Below the pieces are notes generated by a model. The model had not been told where the DNA came from. It worked only from the letters and a program-made list of their open reading frames with translations, and did no database searches. Positions 24,676-34,284 of a stretch of DNA of 64,000 nt are shown here, piece after piece (position 1 is the first letter of the stretch; each line of letters starts with the position of its first letter). The stretch comes from Sedimentitalea arenosa (lineage in GTDB: Bacteria > Pseudomonadota > Alphaproteobacteria > Rhodobacterales > Rhodobacteraceae): assembly GCF_016428585.1 (NCBI RefSeq), contig NZ_JAELVR010000007.1:124001-188000 (forward strand), read 5' to 3'. The translations under genes and the position numbers were made by a program.

Positions 24676-27072
24676 ATGAAATTCACCCTTTCCTGGTTGA
24701 AAGACCACCTCGACACCCAGGCCAGTCTCGACGAGATCGTCCACGCCCTGACCGACCTCGGGCTCGAGGTCGAGGGCGTGACCAACCCGGCGGCGCGGCT
24801 GGGCGATTTCACCATCGGCAAGGTCTTGCAGGCCGAGAAACATCCCGAGGCCGACCGGCTGAAGGTCTGCAAGGTCGCCACCGACGAGGGCGAGATGCAG
24901 ATCATCTGCGGCGCGCCCAACGCGCGCGAAGGCATCACCGTCGTCGTCGCCAAGCCGGGTGTCTACGTGCCCGGCATCGACACCACCATCGGCGTCGGCA
25001 AGATCCGCGGCATCGAGAGCTTCGGCATGATGGCCTCCGAACGCGAGATGGAACTCAGCGACGAACATGACGGCATCATCGAACTGCCCAGCGGCGAGAT
25101 CGGCGAACGCTTCATCGACTGGCTGGCCGAGAACGACCCCGCCAAGGTCGACCCGGTGATCGAGATCGCGATCACCCCCAACAGACCCGATGCGCTGGGC
25201 GTGCAGGGCGTCGCCCGCGACCTCGCGGCGCGCGGCCTCGGCGTTCTCAGGGATCGCGACTACGACCCCGTCCCGGGCGATTTCCCATGCCCGATCCCCG
25301 TCTCGATCGACGACGACACGCGCGACGGCTGCCCGCTCTTCACCGGCCGGGTGATCCGCGACGTGCGCAACGGTCCTTCGCCGCAATGGCTGCAGGACCT
25401 GCTGCGCGCCATCGGGCTCCGGCCGATCTCGGCGCTGGTCGACATCACCAACTTCTTCACCTTCGACCGCAACCGCCCGCTGCACGTCTTCGACGCCGAC
25501 AAGGTCGCCGGCGGTCTCAGGGTGCATCGCGCTGCGGGCGGCGAAACGCTGACCGCACTGGATGACAAGCCCTACACGCTGCAGCCGGGCATGATGGTGA
25601 TCTCGGACGACAACGGCCCGGAAAGCATCGCCGGGATCATGGGCGGGGCCGAGACGGGCGTCACCGGCGAGACCCGCAACGTGTTTCTCGAAAGCGCCTA
25701 CTGGAACCACGTCCAGATCGCGCTGGCGGGCCGCGCCTTGCGCATCAACTCGGACGCGCGCTATCGCTTCGAACGCGGCGTCGACCCCGAATTCACGCTC
25801 GAAGGGCTGGAACTCGCCACGCGCATGATCCTCGACATCTGCGGCGGCGAACCGTCCGACGTCGTGATCGCGGGCCAGGTGCCCGATCACGCCCGCGCCT
25901 ACCGGCTCGACGCCGCGCGGGTGCAGAGCCTCGTCGGCATGGACATCCCCGAAAGCGAGCAGCGCCAGACCCTGACGCGGCTGGGCTTCCGGCTCGAGGG
26001 CAACCTCGCCCATGTACCCAGCTGGCGCCCCGACGTGCAGGGCGAAGCCGATCTCGTCGAGGAGGTCGCGCGCATCGCCTCGCTGACCCGGCTACAGGGC
26101 CGCCCGCTGCCGCGCCTCACCCCGGGCGTGCCCAAGCCCGTGATGACCCCGGCACAGCGCCGCCTGCAGGCGGCCCGGCGCACCTGCGCGGCGCTCGGCT
26201 ACAATGAATGCGTGACCTATTCCTTCATCGATCAGGCCAGCGCCGCGCTGTTCGGCGGCGGCGACGACGCCACGATGCTCGAGAACCCGATCAGCTCCGA
26301 GATGAGCCACATGCGTCCGGCGCTGCTCCCCGGTCTGCTGCAGGCCGCCGCCCGCAACCAGGCGCGCGGCTTCATGGACCTGGCGCTGTTCGAGGCCGGC
26401 CCCGCCTTTCACGGCGGCGAGCCGGACGAGCAGCACACCCTGATCTCGGGCCTGCTGGTCGGGCGCACCGGCCCCAAGGACGTGCACGGGGCCGCGCGCC
26501 CGGTCGACCTCTATGACGTCAAGGCCGATGCCGAGGCGGTTCTGGCCGCCATCGGCGCCCCCGCCAAGGCCCAGATCCGCCGCGACGGGCGCGACTGGTG
26601 GCATCCGGGCCGGCACGGGGTCATCTGCCTCGGCCCCAAGAAGGTGCTCGGCGTCTTCGGCGCGATCCACCCCCGCGTTCTGGCGGCAATGGACGTCAAG
26701 GGGCCGGCCATGGGCTTCACCATCTGGCCCGACGAGGTGCCGCTGCCGCGCCGCAACTCCGCCACGCGCGACGCGCTCGAACTGCGCGACCTGCAGGCGG
26801 TCGAACGCGATTTCGCCTTCGTCGTGGATGCGGATGTCGAGGCGCTGACGCTGGTGAACGCCGCACAGGGTGCCGACAAGACGCTGATCGAAAGCGTCCG
26901 GGTCTTCGACGAATTCATCGGCGGCAGCCTCGGCGAGGGCAAGAAGTCGCTCGCCGTGACGGTCCGCCTGCAACCGCAGGACAAGACCCTCAAGGACGCC
27001 GAGATCGAGGCGGTGAGCGCCAGGATCGTCGACAAGGTCGCCAAGGCCACCGGCGGCGTGCTGCGCGGCTGA
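24676..27072 (+). CDS. pheT: Phenylalanyl-tRNA synthetase beta subunit
   Basis: PheT pairs with PheS to charge tRNA-Phe. The 798-residue protein has the N-terminal MKFTLSWLKDHLDTQASLDE, a tRNA-binding OB domain (residues about 40-150), the B3/4 region with YWNHVQIALAGRALRINSDA, the B5 domain, the core beta fold and a C-terminal anticodon-binding FDX-ACB domain (RDFAFVVDADVEALTLVNAA). Full length. pheS is not adjacent upstream, where a divergent cupin gene lies. Confidence 0.97.
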   Translation: MKFTLSWLKDHLDTQASLDEIVHALTDLGLEVEGVTNPAARLGDFTIGKVLQAEKHPEADRLKVCKVATDEGEMQIICGAPNAREGITVVVAKPGVYVPGIDTTIGVGKIRGIESFGMMASEREMELSDEHDGIIELPSGEIGERFIDWLAENDPAKVDPVIEIAITPNRPDALGVQGVARDLAARGLGVLRDRDYDPVPGDFPCPIPVSIDDDTRDGCPLFTGRVIRDVRNGPSPQWLQDLLRAIGLRPISALVDITNFFTFDRNRPLHVFDADKVAGGLRVHRAAGGETLTALDDKPYTLQPGMMVISDDNGPESIAGIMGGAETGVTGETRNVFLESAYWNHVQIALAGRALRINSDARYRFERGVDPEFTLEGLELATRMILDICGGEPSDVVIAGQVPDHARAYRLDAARVQSLVGMDIPESEQRQTLTRLGFRLEGNLAHVPSWRPDVQGEADLVEEVARIASLTRLQGRPLPRLTPGVPKPVMTPAQRRLQAARRTCAALGYNECVTYSFIDQASAALFGGGDDATMLENPISSEMSHMRPALLPGLLQAAARNQARGFMDLALFEAGPAFHGGEPDEQHTLISGLLVGRTGPKDVHGAARPVDLYDVKADAEAVLAAIGAPAKAQIRRDGRDWWHPGRHGVICLGPKKVLGVFGAIHPRVLAAMDVKGPAMGFTIWPDEVPLPRRNSATRDALELRDLQAVERDFAFVVDADVEALTLVNAAQGADKTLIESVRVFDEFIGGSLGEGKKSLAVTVRLQPQDKTLKDAEIEAVSARIVDKVAKATGGVLRG

Positions 27073-27107
27073 CGCCGCCGCCATTGGACAACAGGAAAGG
27101 GAAAGCC

Positions 27108-27557
27108 ATGACGCTGAACGTGTATCTGTCCGGAGAAATCCACACCGACTGGCGCGAACAGATCATCACCGGGGCCGAAGGGCTCGACGTGGTGTTCAAC
27201 GCCCCGGTGACCGACCATGCCGCCAGCGACGATTGCGGCGTCGCGATCCTGGGAGAGGAACCGAACAAGTACTGGCACGACCACAAGGGCGCGATGGTCA
27301 ACGCGATCCGCACCCGCAAGGGGATCGCCGACGCCGACGTGGTCGTGGTGCGCTTCGGCGATCAGTACAAGCAGTGGAACGCGGCGTTCGATGCGGGTTT
27401 TGCCGCGGCGCTCGGCAAGTCGCTGATCGTGCTGCACGGCCCGGACCACCAGCACGCACTCAAGGAAGTCGACGCCGCCGCCCTCGCGGTCGCCGAGGAG
27501 CCGCGCCAGGTCGTCGAGATCCTGCGCTACGTGCTGACCGGCGCGCTGCCGGGCTGA
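27108..27557 (+). CDS. ytoQ: YtoQ family protein
   Basis: The 149-residue protein begins LNVYLSGEIHTDWREQI and continues with FNAPVTDHAASDDCG and GEEPNKYWHDHKGA, the signature of YtoQ proteins, a family with a Rossmann-like fold related to nucleoside 2-deoxyribosyltransferases. No function is established. AGGAAAGGG precedes the start. It lies 35 bases after pheT and four before cobC, so it is probably part of that transcription unit. Confidence 0.85.
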   Translation: MTLNVYLSGEIHTDWREQIITGAEGLDVVFNAPVTDHAASDDCGVAILGEEPNKYWHDHKGAMVNAIRTRKGIADADVVVVRFGDQYKQWNAAFDAGFAAALGKSLIVLHGPDHQHALKEVDAAALAVAEEPRQVVEILRYVLTGALPG

Positions 27558-27561
27558 TCCG

Positions 27562-28515
27562 ATGCAGCCGGGCGGCGACGCGGCGCCGCGCGATCACGGC
27601 GGCGGGGTCGATGCCGCGATGGCGCGGTTCGGCGGACCGCGGGATCAGTGGATCGATCTTTCGACCGGCATCAACCCCGTGCCTTATCCGCTGCCCGACC
27701 TGCCCGCGCGGGACTGGGCCGCGCTGCCCGACATGGCCGCGCAACAGGCGCTGCTGCAGGCGGCGCGCGCAACCTGGCAGGTGCCCGCCGGCGCGGATGT
27801 CCTGGCCGCTCCCGGCGCCTCGGCCCTGATCGCCCGCATCCCGACCCTTGCCGCGCCAGGGCGTGTCCGGATCGCGCAGCCCACCTATAACGAACACGCC
27901 GCCGCCTTCGCCGCGGCGGGCTGGGACGTTTCCCCGGACGGACCGGCCGACGCACAGGTCATGGTGCATCCGAACAATCCGGATGGCCGGCTCTGGCAGG
28001 CCGAGGACGCCACCGCCGACCTCCTGGTGATCGACGAAAGCTTCTGCGATATCTGCCCCGAACGCAGCCTCGTGGCGCTGGCCGAACGGCCCGGTGTCGT
28101 CGTCCTCAAGAGCTTCGGCAAATTCTGGGGCCTCGCCGGGCTACGGCTGGGCTTCGCCATCGCACGGCCCGAAACGCTCGCCCCACTGGCCACGGCCCTC
28201 GGCCCCTGGCCGGTCTCCGGCCCGGCCCTGCGGATCGGCGCCGCGGCGCTGGCGGACAACGCCTGGGCCACGCGTACCCGCACCCGGCTGACCAAAGATG
28301 CCGCCCGGCTCGACGCGCTGGTGACTGGTCGCGGCGCGACGTTGGCCGGCGGCACCGACCTCTTCCGCCTCTACCGTGTCGATGATGCCGCAGCCTGGCA
28401 ACGGCGGCTGGCGGACCGGTGGATCTGGTCGCGCATCTTCCCCTATTCCTCGACCCTGCTGCGCCTCGGCCTGCCGCCCGCGGAAGGCTGGTCGCGGCTG
28501 GAGCAGGCCTTGTGA
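27562..28515 (+). CDS. cobC: Threonine-phosphate decarboxylase / CobC (cobalamin aminopropanol arm)
   Basis: This 317-residue PLP enzyme of the aminotransferase fold class I makes aminopropanol phosphate for the cobalamin side chain. It has the N-terminal [13 protein letters not shown] and [28 protein letters not shown] and the PLP-lysine region [20 protein letters not shown]. Its stop overlaps the GTG of cobD, linking the two steps that prepare and attach the aminopropanol arm. No cobalamin riboswitch was seen upstream. Confidence 0.88.
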   Translation: MQPGGDAAPRDHGGGVDAAMARFGGPRDQWIDLSTGINPVPYPLPDLPARDWAALPDMAAQQALLQAARATWQVPAGADVLAAPGASALIARIPTLAAPGRVRIAQPTYNEHAAAFAAAGWDVSPDGPADAQVMVHPNNPDGRLWQAEDATADLLVIDESFCDICPERSLVALAERPGVVVLKSFGKFWGLAGLRLGFAIARPETLAPLATALGPWPVSGPALRIGAAALADNAWATRTRTRLTKDAARLDALVTGRGATLAGGTDLFRLYRVDDAAAWQRRLADRWIWSRIFPYSSTLLRLGLPPAEGWSRLEQAL

Positions 28516-29435
28516 GCACCGCCGCCGCGCTGGTGCTGGCGATGCTGCTTGATGCCCTTCTGGGCGAGCCGCGCTGGCTCTGGACGCGCCTGCCCCACCC
28601 CGCCGTGCTGATGGGGCGCGCGGTCGCTGCGCTGGACCAGCGCCTGAACGACCCGTCGCGGCAACGGCTCAAGGGCATCCTCGCGCTGCTGCTGCTCGCG
28701 GGCGGCGCTCTGGCGCTCGGGGCGCTGCTGTCACTGGGCGGTCCGCTGGTCGAGATCGTGATCGCGGCGATCCTGCTGGCGCAGAAATCTCTGGTTCAGC
28801 ACGTGCAGGCGGTCGCAGACGGGCTGCGCCTGTCTACCGGCGACGGACGCCTCGCCGTTTCGATGATCGTCAGTCGCGACACGCGCGCCATGAGCGACGC
28901 GCAGATCGCCCGTTCGGCCATCGAAAGCGCGGCCGAGAACCTCAGCGACGGGGTGATCGCCCCGGCCTTCTGGTTCCTGCTCGGCGGGCTGCCGGGCCTG
29001 CTGCTCTACAAGGCGGTCAACACGGCCGACAGCATGATCGGCTACCGCACGCCGCGCCATGCGGCCTTCGGCTGGGCGGCGGCGCGCTGCGACGACCTGC
29101 TGAACCTCGCTCCCGCCCGGCTCACCGCACTGCTGATCGCGCTCCCCGCGCGCCAGCTCGGCAACTGGCGCGCGATCGCCGCGGACGCAGCCCTCCACCG
29201 CTCGCCCAACGCCGGCTGGCCCGAGGCCGCCATGGCCCGAGCGCTGAACCTCGCGCTGGCCGGACCGCGCAGCTACGACGGCAGGATGCAGGACCTGGCC
29301 TGGGTCAACGGCGGGGCCCGCCGCGAAATCGGCGCCGCCGATATCGATGCCGCCGTCAAAGTTCTCTGGCGCGCCTGGGCGGTTGCGCTTGTCGGGGTGA
29401 TGCTGCTCGCCGCCCTGTCTGCACTGGCCGACTAG
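28512..29435 (+). CDS. cobD: Adenosylcobinamide-phosphate synthase (CbiB/CobD)
   Basis: The 307-residue membrane enzyme joins aminopropanol (phosphate) to adenosylcobyric acid. Family marks are [60 protein letters not shown], and [20 protein letters not shown]. The GTG at 28512 overlaps the cobC stop (GTGA), giving translational coupling. The frame is open further upstream but inside cobC. Confidence 0.94.
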   Translation: MSTAAALVLAMLLDALLGEPRWLWTRLPHPAVLMGRAVAALDQRLNDPSRQRLKGILALLLLAGGALALGALLSLGGPLVEIVIAAILLAQKSLVQHVQAVADGLRLSTGDGRLAVSMIVSRDTRAMSDAQIARSAIESAAENLSDGVIAPAFWFLLGGLPGLLLYKAVNTADSMIGYRTPRHAAFGWAAARCDDLLNLAPARLTALLIALPARQLGNWRAIAADAALHRSPNAGWPEAAMARALNLALAGPRSYDGRMQDLAWVNGGARREIGAADIDAAVKVLWRAWAVALVGVMLLAALSALAD

Positions 29436-29512
29436 GCCGCTGGCCAGGTGCGGAGGCGGTCCGCACCGCCCCTCCATGCGCGGAGTTCCGCCGGGTCCCG
29501 CAAAATTTTCCC

Positions 29513-29537
29513 GGAACATTTTTTGGTCCATTCCGTT
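29513..29537 (+). promoter_or_regulatory. EcfG-type general stress promoter upstream of the repeat protein
   Basis: GGAAC (29513-29517), exactly 16 bases, CGTT (29534-29537) match the promoter consensus of the alphaproteobacterial general stress sigma factor EcfG (GGAAC-N16/17-CGTT). It gives a leader of about 60 bases to the ATG at 29605. Confidence 0.65.
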
Positions 29538-29604
29538 GATCCCCCACAAGACATGACGGGCCGCAACTCACCGGGCCTCATGCCAAAACGGAAAGGAACA
29601 CGAC

Positions 29605-29898
29605 ATGAAACTGCTTCTTGCCACTACCGCACTCGCCATCAGTTTCGGCCTGCCGGCGCTGGCAGCCGGAAGCCAAACCGAGGCCGACGCGCCCAAGGCC
29701 GACTCCGTGACCGGAACCGACATCACCAACGATGCGGCCAAGCAGGCCGAAGGGTACGCCGCAGACGGACCCAAGGCCGACTCGGTCACCGGCGACGACA
29801 TCACCGACCGCGCGAACGAGCAGAGCGAAGGCTATGCCGCCGACTCTCCCAAGGCCGACTCGGTTGTTGGTGACGACATCAAGACCGAAACCAACTGA
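29605..29898 (+). CDS. Small secreted protein with tandem 26-residue repeats
   Basis: The 97-residue protein has a signal peptide (MKLLLATTALAISFGLPALA). After a short TEADA spacer the mature part is almost entirely a repeat, PKADSVTG-(T/D)DIT-(8 residues)-EGYAAD, of 26 residues: two full copies and a third truncated copy ending DDIKTETN. It is acidic with no cysteine and is likely periplasmic and flexible. I recognise no named domain. An AAAGGA ribosome site and an EcfG-type promoter precede it, and a PRC-barrel protein follows, suggesting a stress role. Confidence 0.75.
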   Translation: MKLLLATTALAISFGLPALAAGSQTEADAPKADSVTGTDITNDAAKQAEGYAADGPKADSVTGDDITDRANEQSEGYAADSPKADSVVGDDIKTETN

Positions 29899-29915
29899 CC
29901 CGTTTCACGTCACCG

Positions 29916-29937
29916 CTCGCGCCCATCAGGGCGCGGG
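29916..29937 (+). other. Intergenic hairpin between repeat protein and PRC-barrel gene
   Basis: CGCGCCC, loop ATCA, GGGCGCG form a seven-pair stem, extended by two further pairs (one G-T). No T-run follows. It could adjust relative expression of the two genes, being placed 18 bases after the first stop. Confidence 0.35.
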
Positions 29938-29981
29938 TGGCCCCTTCCGCGTCCAATCCAAGCCAAACTGGAGTAAACGAT

Positions 29982-30626
29982 ATGAAACATCTCATGACCA
30001 CCACCGCCCTGACCCTCGCTCTCGCCCTGCCGGTCCACGCCGCAGGCACTGAAACGAGCGAAGACAACACGATGAAGCAGGCGACTGAATCGGTCGAATC
30101 GACCGCGAGCGACGTCGCCGAAGGCGCCAGCAACACCGCCTCCGATGCCGCCCAAGCTGTCGAGAACACGGCATCCGACGCTGCGACGGCGATCGAAAAC
30201 ACCGCCTCCGACGCCGCCAACGCGGCCGGCAATGCGGCTGACAAGGCCGGAGAGGTCGCTTCGGATGCAGTCGACGCGACCGGCGACGCAACTCGCTCGG
30301 CGCTGGACGGCAATGCCGGCACCCCGATGGAAGGCTTCGCAGCGGTCGCGCCCGAAGAAGTCACCGCCGATCAACTGGAAAATGCCCGGGTCTATGACTC
30401 CAAGAACGAATGGATCGGCGAAGTGTCCAAGATCGTGATGGACGCCGACGGTTCGGTCGACACCCTGGTCGTCGACGTGGGCGGCTTCCTCGGCATCGGC
30501 GAAAAGCCGGTCGGCCTCGATTTCACGGCGTTCAACCTGCAGAAGTCGGTCGAGGGCAACGAAGTCCGCGCCTCGGTCAAGGCGACCAAGGCCGAACTGG
30601 AAACCATGCCCGAATACGAAGGCTAA
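29982..30626 (+). CDS. Secreted PRC-barrel domain protein with alanine-rich helical linker
   Basis: This 214-residue protein has a signal peptide (MKHLMTTTALTLALALPVHA). A stretch from about 30 to 105 follows, built of near repeats of ENTASDAA and related Ala/Asp/Ser units, predicted as amphipathic helix. A C-terminal PRC-barrel domain comes last (ARVYDSKNEWIGEVSKIVMD, then SVDTLVVDVGGFLGIGEKPV). PRC-barrel proteins are frequent in alphaproteobacterial stress regulons. GGAG precedes the ATG. It probably shares the EcfG-type promoter of the preceding gene. Confidence 0.85.
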   Translation: MKHLMTTTALTLALALPVHAAGTETSEDNTMKQATESVESTASDVAEGASNTASDAAQAVENTASDAATAIENTASDAANAAGNAADKAGEVASDAVDATGDATRSALDGNAGTPMEGFAAVAPEEVTADQLENARVYDSKNEWIGEVSKIVMDADGSVDTLVVDVGGFLGIGEKPVGLDFTAFNLQKSVEGNEVRASVKATKAELETMPEYEG

Positions 30627-30662
30627 CACCCGTCGGCTGACCACCACTCACAGAACAACGGC

Positions 30663-30686
30663 AAGGGCCCCCCGCGCGGGGCCCTT
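30663..30686. terminator. Hairpin between convergent PRC-barrel gene and smc
   Basis: AAGGGCCCC, a six-base loop, GGGGCCCTT form a perfect nine-pair stem in the 66-base gap between convergent genes. Only a short AA/TT edge replaces a T-run, so efficiency is uncertain. Confidence 0.55.
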
Positions 30687-30692
30687 CGCACG

Positions 30693-33600
30693 TCAGGCCA
30701 CAAGCGCCTCGGCCCGCTTCAGGTCGACCGAGACCAGCTGCGACACCCCCTGCTCCGCCATCGTGACGCCGAACAGCCGGTCCATCCGGCTCATCGTGAC
30801 CGCGTGGTGGGTGATGATCAGGAACCGCGTGTCGGTCTGGCGGCACATCTCGTCCAGCAGATCGCAGAACCGCGTGACGTTGGCGTCATCAAGCGGCGCG
30901 TCGACCTCGTCCAGAACGCAGATCGGCGCCGGGTTGGCCAGGAACACCGCGAAGATCAGTGCCAGCGCGGTCAGCGTCTGCTCCCCGCCCGACAGCAGCG
31001 ACAGGGTCGACAGTTTCTTGCCCGGCGGCTGGCACATGATTTCAAGTCCCGCATCCAGCGGATCGTCGCTTTCCACCATCACCAGGTTGGCCTCGCCGCC
31101 GCCGAACAGGTGCTTGAACAGCAGCGCGAAGTTGCTGTTCACCTGCTCGAACGCGGTCAGCAGCCGTTCGCGCCCCTCGCGGTTCAGGCTGGCGATGCCG
31201 TTGCGCAGGGTCTTGATCGCCTCTTCCAGGTCGGCCTTTTCGCGGGCGAGCGAGTCATGCTCCTCCTGCACCTCGCGCGCGTCTTCCTCGGCGCGCAGGT
31301 TCACCGCTCCCAGCGCGTCGCGCTGCCGCTTCAGCCGGTTCACCTCGGTTTCCAGCGTCTCGGCGTCGGGCATCGCGTCGGGCGTCGCATCCAGCCGGTT
31401 CAGCAACTGGTTCGGCGTCAGCTGCTGGTCCTCGGCGATCCGCTCGGCGGCCTGCACCACGGTCTCGCGCGCCGCCTCGACACGGGCCTCGGCCCCGGCC
31501 CGCGACTCGCGCGCTTCCGAGGCCGCGCGTTCGGCCTCCCGCTCGGCCTGCACGGCACCGCGATAGGCCGCCTCGGCACCGCTCAAGGCGTCGGCGGCAT
31601 CGATCTTGCGCGAATCCGCCCGCGCGATCGCCTCGGCGAGCTCCTCGCGCTGCGCGGCGATCTCCTCGGGTACCGCGATCGCGGTTTCGAGCTCGGCCTC
31701 CGAGGCCGCCTTGCGCTCGGCCAGCTCAGCTATGCGTTTCTCGGCGGTCTCCAGCCGGTGCCGCCAACCGCTCAACTCCTTGGTGACCTCCTGGCGGCGC
31801 TTGGTGCGCGCCTCGCCCTCGCGGCGCAGCTCGTCATGGGCCGAACGGCGCGACATCATGGTGATGCGGCTCGCCTCGACCGTCATCTTCAGATCTTCCG
31901 CCGCCGCGCGGGCGGCGTCCAGGTCGCCAAGGTCGGCAAGGGCGCGTTCGGCCTCCAGCACGTCGCGCCGGGCCGAGATCCCCTCCTCCTCGTGCCGCGC
32001 CACGGCGAGGCCCAGCGATTCCAGCCGTCCCTCGGCCAGGTTGCGGTCGGCCTCCGCCCGGCTCAGCGCGCGGCCCGCCTCGGTCACGGCGCGGTCGGCG
32101 TCACGCCGCGCGGTGCGGGCGCGCTGGTCGGCTTCGCCCAGATGGGCCAGCCGCGCGGTCAGCGCCTCATGCGCCTGCACGGCACCCTCGGCCTCGGCAC
32201 TGGCGCGGGCCAGCGCCTGCTTCAACTCTTCCAGCCGGTTCAGCTGCTGCAGGCGCAGCGCGGCGGCACTGGGCGCATCCTCGGCCCAGGCGCGATAGCC
32301 GTCCCAGCGCCACAGGTCGCCCTCCAGCGACACCAGGCGCTGTCCGGGCTTCAGCGCCGCCTGCAGGCGCGGGCCGTCATCCGCATCCACCAGCCCGATC
32401 TGCCCCATCCGGCGCATCAGCACATCCGGCACGGACACGTGGTTGGACAGCGGCGTGACGCCACCGGGCAAGCCCTGTTCGGCGTCATAGCGCGGCAGCA
32501 CGGTCCAGCCCGACGGGCCGTCGCCGTCCACCTCGGGCGCGCGCAGATCATCCGCCAGGGCCGCCCCCAGCGCCTTTTCGAACCCCTGTTCCACCTGCAG
32601 CCGGTCGAGGATCTGCCCGCCCTCCGCGGTGTCGCGCTCGAGCAGCTTGCCGAGGGCCGAGACCTCGGCCTGCAGCGCGTTCAACTCGCCCGTCGCCTCG
32701 GACCGTTCGGCCCGCGCATCCGCCTCGCGCTCCTGCGCCTCGGCGCGCTCCGCCTCGGTCTGGATCAGCGCCTCCTCGGCGGCGCTCGCGGCGGCCACCG
32801 CCTCAGCCTCGGTCTCGGTCGCGATGGCGAATTCGGAACTCGCCCGTTCAAGCGCGGCGCGCGACTCGGCCATCGCGGCCCGCGCCTTCTCGGCTTCGGC
32901 TTCCGATTTCGACTCGGTCTTGCGGCTGTCGTCCAGCAGGCGCTGCGCCGATTGGTGCCGCGCCGCCAGCCGGGCCACGTCCTCGGTCTGCTGCGACAGG
33001 TCGGCCTCGCGCGCCTGCAGCACCTCGGCCGCCTCATGCGCCATCTCGGCGGCCTCGGCCAGCCGGTCGTCATGGCCCTCGGCGGCCTTGGCCAGTTCCC
33101 GCAGCTCCCAGTCCAGCCGCTCGATCGTGTCGTCCGCGTCGCGGTTCAGCCCGGTCTCGCGCTCGATGTCGCGGCCCAGCTGTTCGATCCGCCCCGTCAG
33201 CGTCTCGATCGCCTGGCGCGCGCGGGCGTCCTGATCGGCCAGCGTGTCGCGCTGCACCGTCAGCCGCTGCAGCACCGCGGCGGCGATCGCCTCCTCCTCG
33301 CGCAGCGCCGGCAGCGCCTCCTCGCTTGCGGCGCGGTCCTTGGCGGCCGCCCGTGCCGCGGCCTCGGCCTGCGCGGCGCCGGTGGTGCGCGCGCGCAGCA
33401 CCTCCTCTGCGGCGGCGCGGGCCTCGTCGGCCTCCTTCCAGCGCCGGTACAGCAGCATGCCCTCGGCACGGCGCAACTGGTCGCCGATCTCGCGATAGCG
33501 CGCCGCTTGCCGGGCCTGCCGCGCCAGCTGCGCCAGTTGCGCGGCCAGTTGCTCGATCACGTCATCGACCCGCAGCAGGTTGGTTTCCGCACCTTTCAGC

Positions 33601-34148
33601 TTCAGTTCGGCCTCGTGCCGCCGCTGGTAGAGGCCCGAGATCCCGGCCGCTTCTTCCAGGATGCGGCGGCGGGCCTTGGGCTTGGCGTTGATCAGTTCCG
33701 AGATCCGCCCCTGTCCGACCAGCGCCGGTGAGTGCGCCCCGGTCGAGGCATCGGCGAACAGCATCTGCACGTCGCGCGCCCGCACGTCCTTGGCGTTGAC
33801 CTTGTAGGCGCTGCCCACGTCGCGGGTGATCCGGCGGATGATGTCCAGCGTGTCACTGTCGTTGAACCCGGCGGGCGCGAGCCGCTCGGCATTGTCGATC
33901 TGCAGGCTCACCTCGGCGAAGTTGCGCGCCGGGCGGGTGGCGGCACCGGCAAAGATCACGTCCTCCATGCCCGAGCCGCGCATCGTGGTGGGACGGTTCT
34001 CGCCCATCACCCAGCGCAGCGCCTCCAGCAGGTTGGACTTGCCGCAGCCATTGGGACCGACCACCCCGGTCAGGCCATCCGCGATGATCAGGTCGGTCGG
34101 ATCGACGAAGCTCTTGAAACCGGTGAGTCTGAGTTTTGAAAACCGCAC
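30693..34148 (-). CDS. smc: Chromosome segregation protein SMC
   Basis: SMC condenses and organises the chromosome with ScpAB. The 1151-residue protein has the N-terminal ATPase half with Walker A GPNGCGKSN (residues 31-39), a first coiled coil (about 170-490), a hinge (about 500-650), a second coiled coil, and the C-terminal half with signature LSGGEQTLTALALIFA and Walker B PICVLDEVDAPLDD. A GTG start at 34148 gives the standard N-terminus FSKLRLTGFKSFVDP. Highly Ala/Glu/Arg-rich coiled coils cause long spurious frames on the other strand. Confidence 0.97.
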   Translation of the reverse strand: MRFSKLRLTGFKSFVDPTDLIIADGLTGVVGPNGCGKSNLLEALRWVMGENRPTTMRGSGMEDVIFAGAATRPARNFAEVSLQIDNAERLAPAGFNDSDTLDIIRRITRDVGSAYKVNAKDVRARDVQMLFADASTGAHSPALVGQGRISELINAKPKARRRILEEAAGISGLYQRRHEAELKLKGAETNLLRVDDVIEQLAAQLAQLARQARQAARYREIGDQLRRAEGMLLYRRWKEADEARAAAEEVLRARTTGAAQAEAAARAAAKDRAASEEALPALREEEAIAAAVLQRLTVQRDTLADQDARARQAIETLTGRIEQLGRDIERETGLNRDADDTIERLDWELRELAKAAEGHDDRLAEAAEMAHEAAEVLQAREADLSQQTEDVARLAARHQSAQRLLDDSRKTESKSEAEAEKARAAMAESRAALERASSEFAIATETEAEAVAAASAAEEALIQTEAERAEAQEREADARAERSEATGELNALQAEVSALGKLLERDTAEGGQILDRLQVEQGFEKALGAALADDLRAPEVDGDGPSGWTVLPRYDAEQGLPGGVTPLSNHVSVPDVLMRRMGQIGLVDADDGPRLQAALKPGQRLVSLEGDLWRWDGYRAWAEDAPSAAALRLQQLNRLEELKQALARASAEAEGAVQAHEALTARLAHLGEADQRARTARRDADRAVTEAGRALSRAEADRNLAEGRLESLGLAVARHEEEGISARRDVLEAERALADLGDLDAARAAAEDLKMTVEASRITMMSRRSAHDELRREGEARTKRRQEVTKELSGWRHRLETAEKRIAELAERKAASEAELETAIAVPEEIAAQREELAEAIARADSRKIDAADALSGAEAAYRGAVQAEREAERAASEARESRAGAEARVEAARETVVQAAERIAEDQQLTPNQLLNRLDATPDAMPDAETLETEVNRLKRQRDALGAVNLRAEEDAREVQEEHDSLAREKADLEEAIKTLRNGIASLNREGRERLLTAFEQVNSNFALLFKHLFGGGEANLVMVESDDPLDAGLEIMCQPPGKKLSTLSLLSGGEQTLTALALIFAVFLANPAPICVLDEVDAPLDDANVTRFCDLLDEMCRQTDTRFLIITHHAVTMSRMDRLFGVTMAEQGVSQLVSVDLKRAEALVA

Positions 34149-34284
34149 GTCGCGCCCGCTGTTCTGATTCCTGCCCTTGGGTCGGGAATGTGCGGCCTTG
34201 CCCGTGCGCGAGTCAACGCGTTTGCGCTGTATCTGGTCAAATCGGCGGAGTTTTCCACAAGATATTGACGAAATTCCGCCGATG

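Noticed and set aside
27440-27561. Cobalamin riboswitch before cobC
   Set aside because: The region is coding sequence of ytoQ and contains no B12-box-like element; cobC follows by four bases.
30804-33731. A 975-codon open frame on the plus strand
   Set aside because: It is the antisense of smc coiled coils, rich in Arg, Gly, Leu and Gln, with no recognisable domain.
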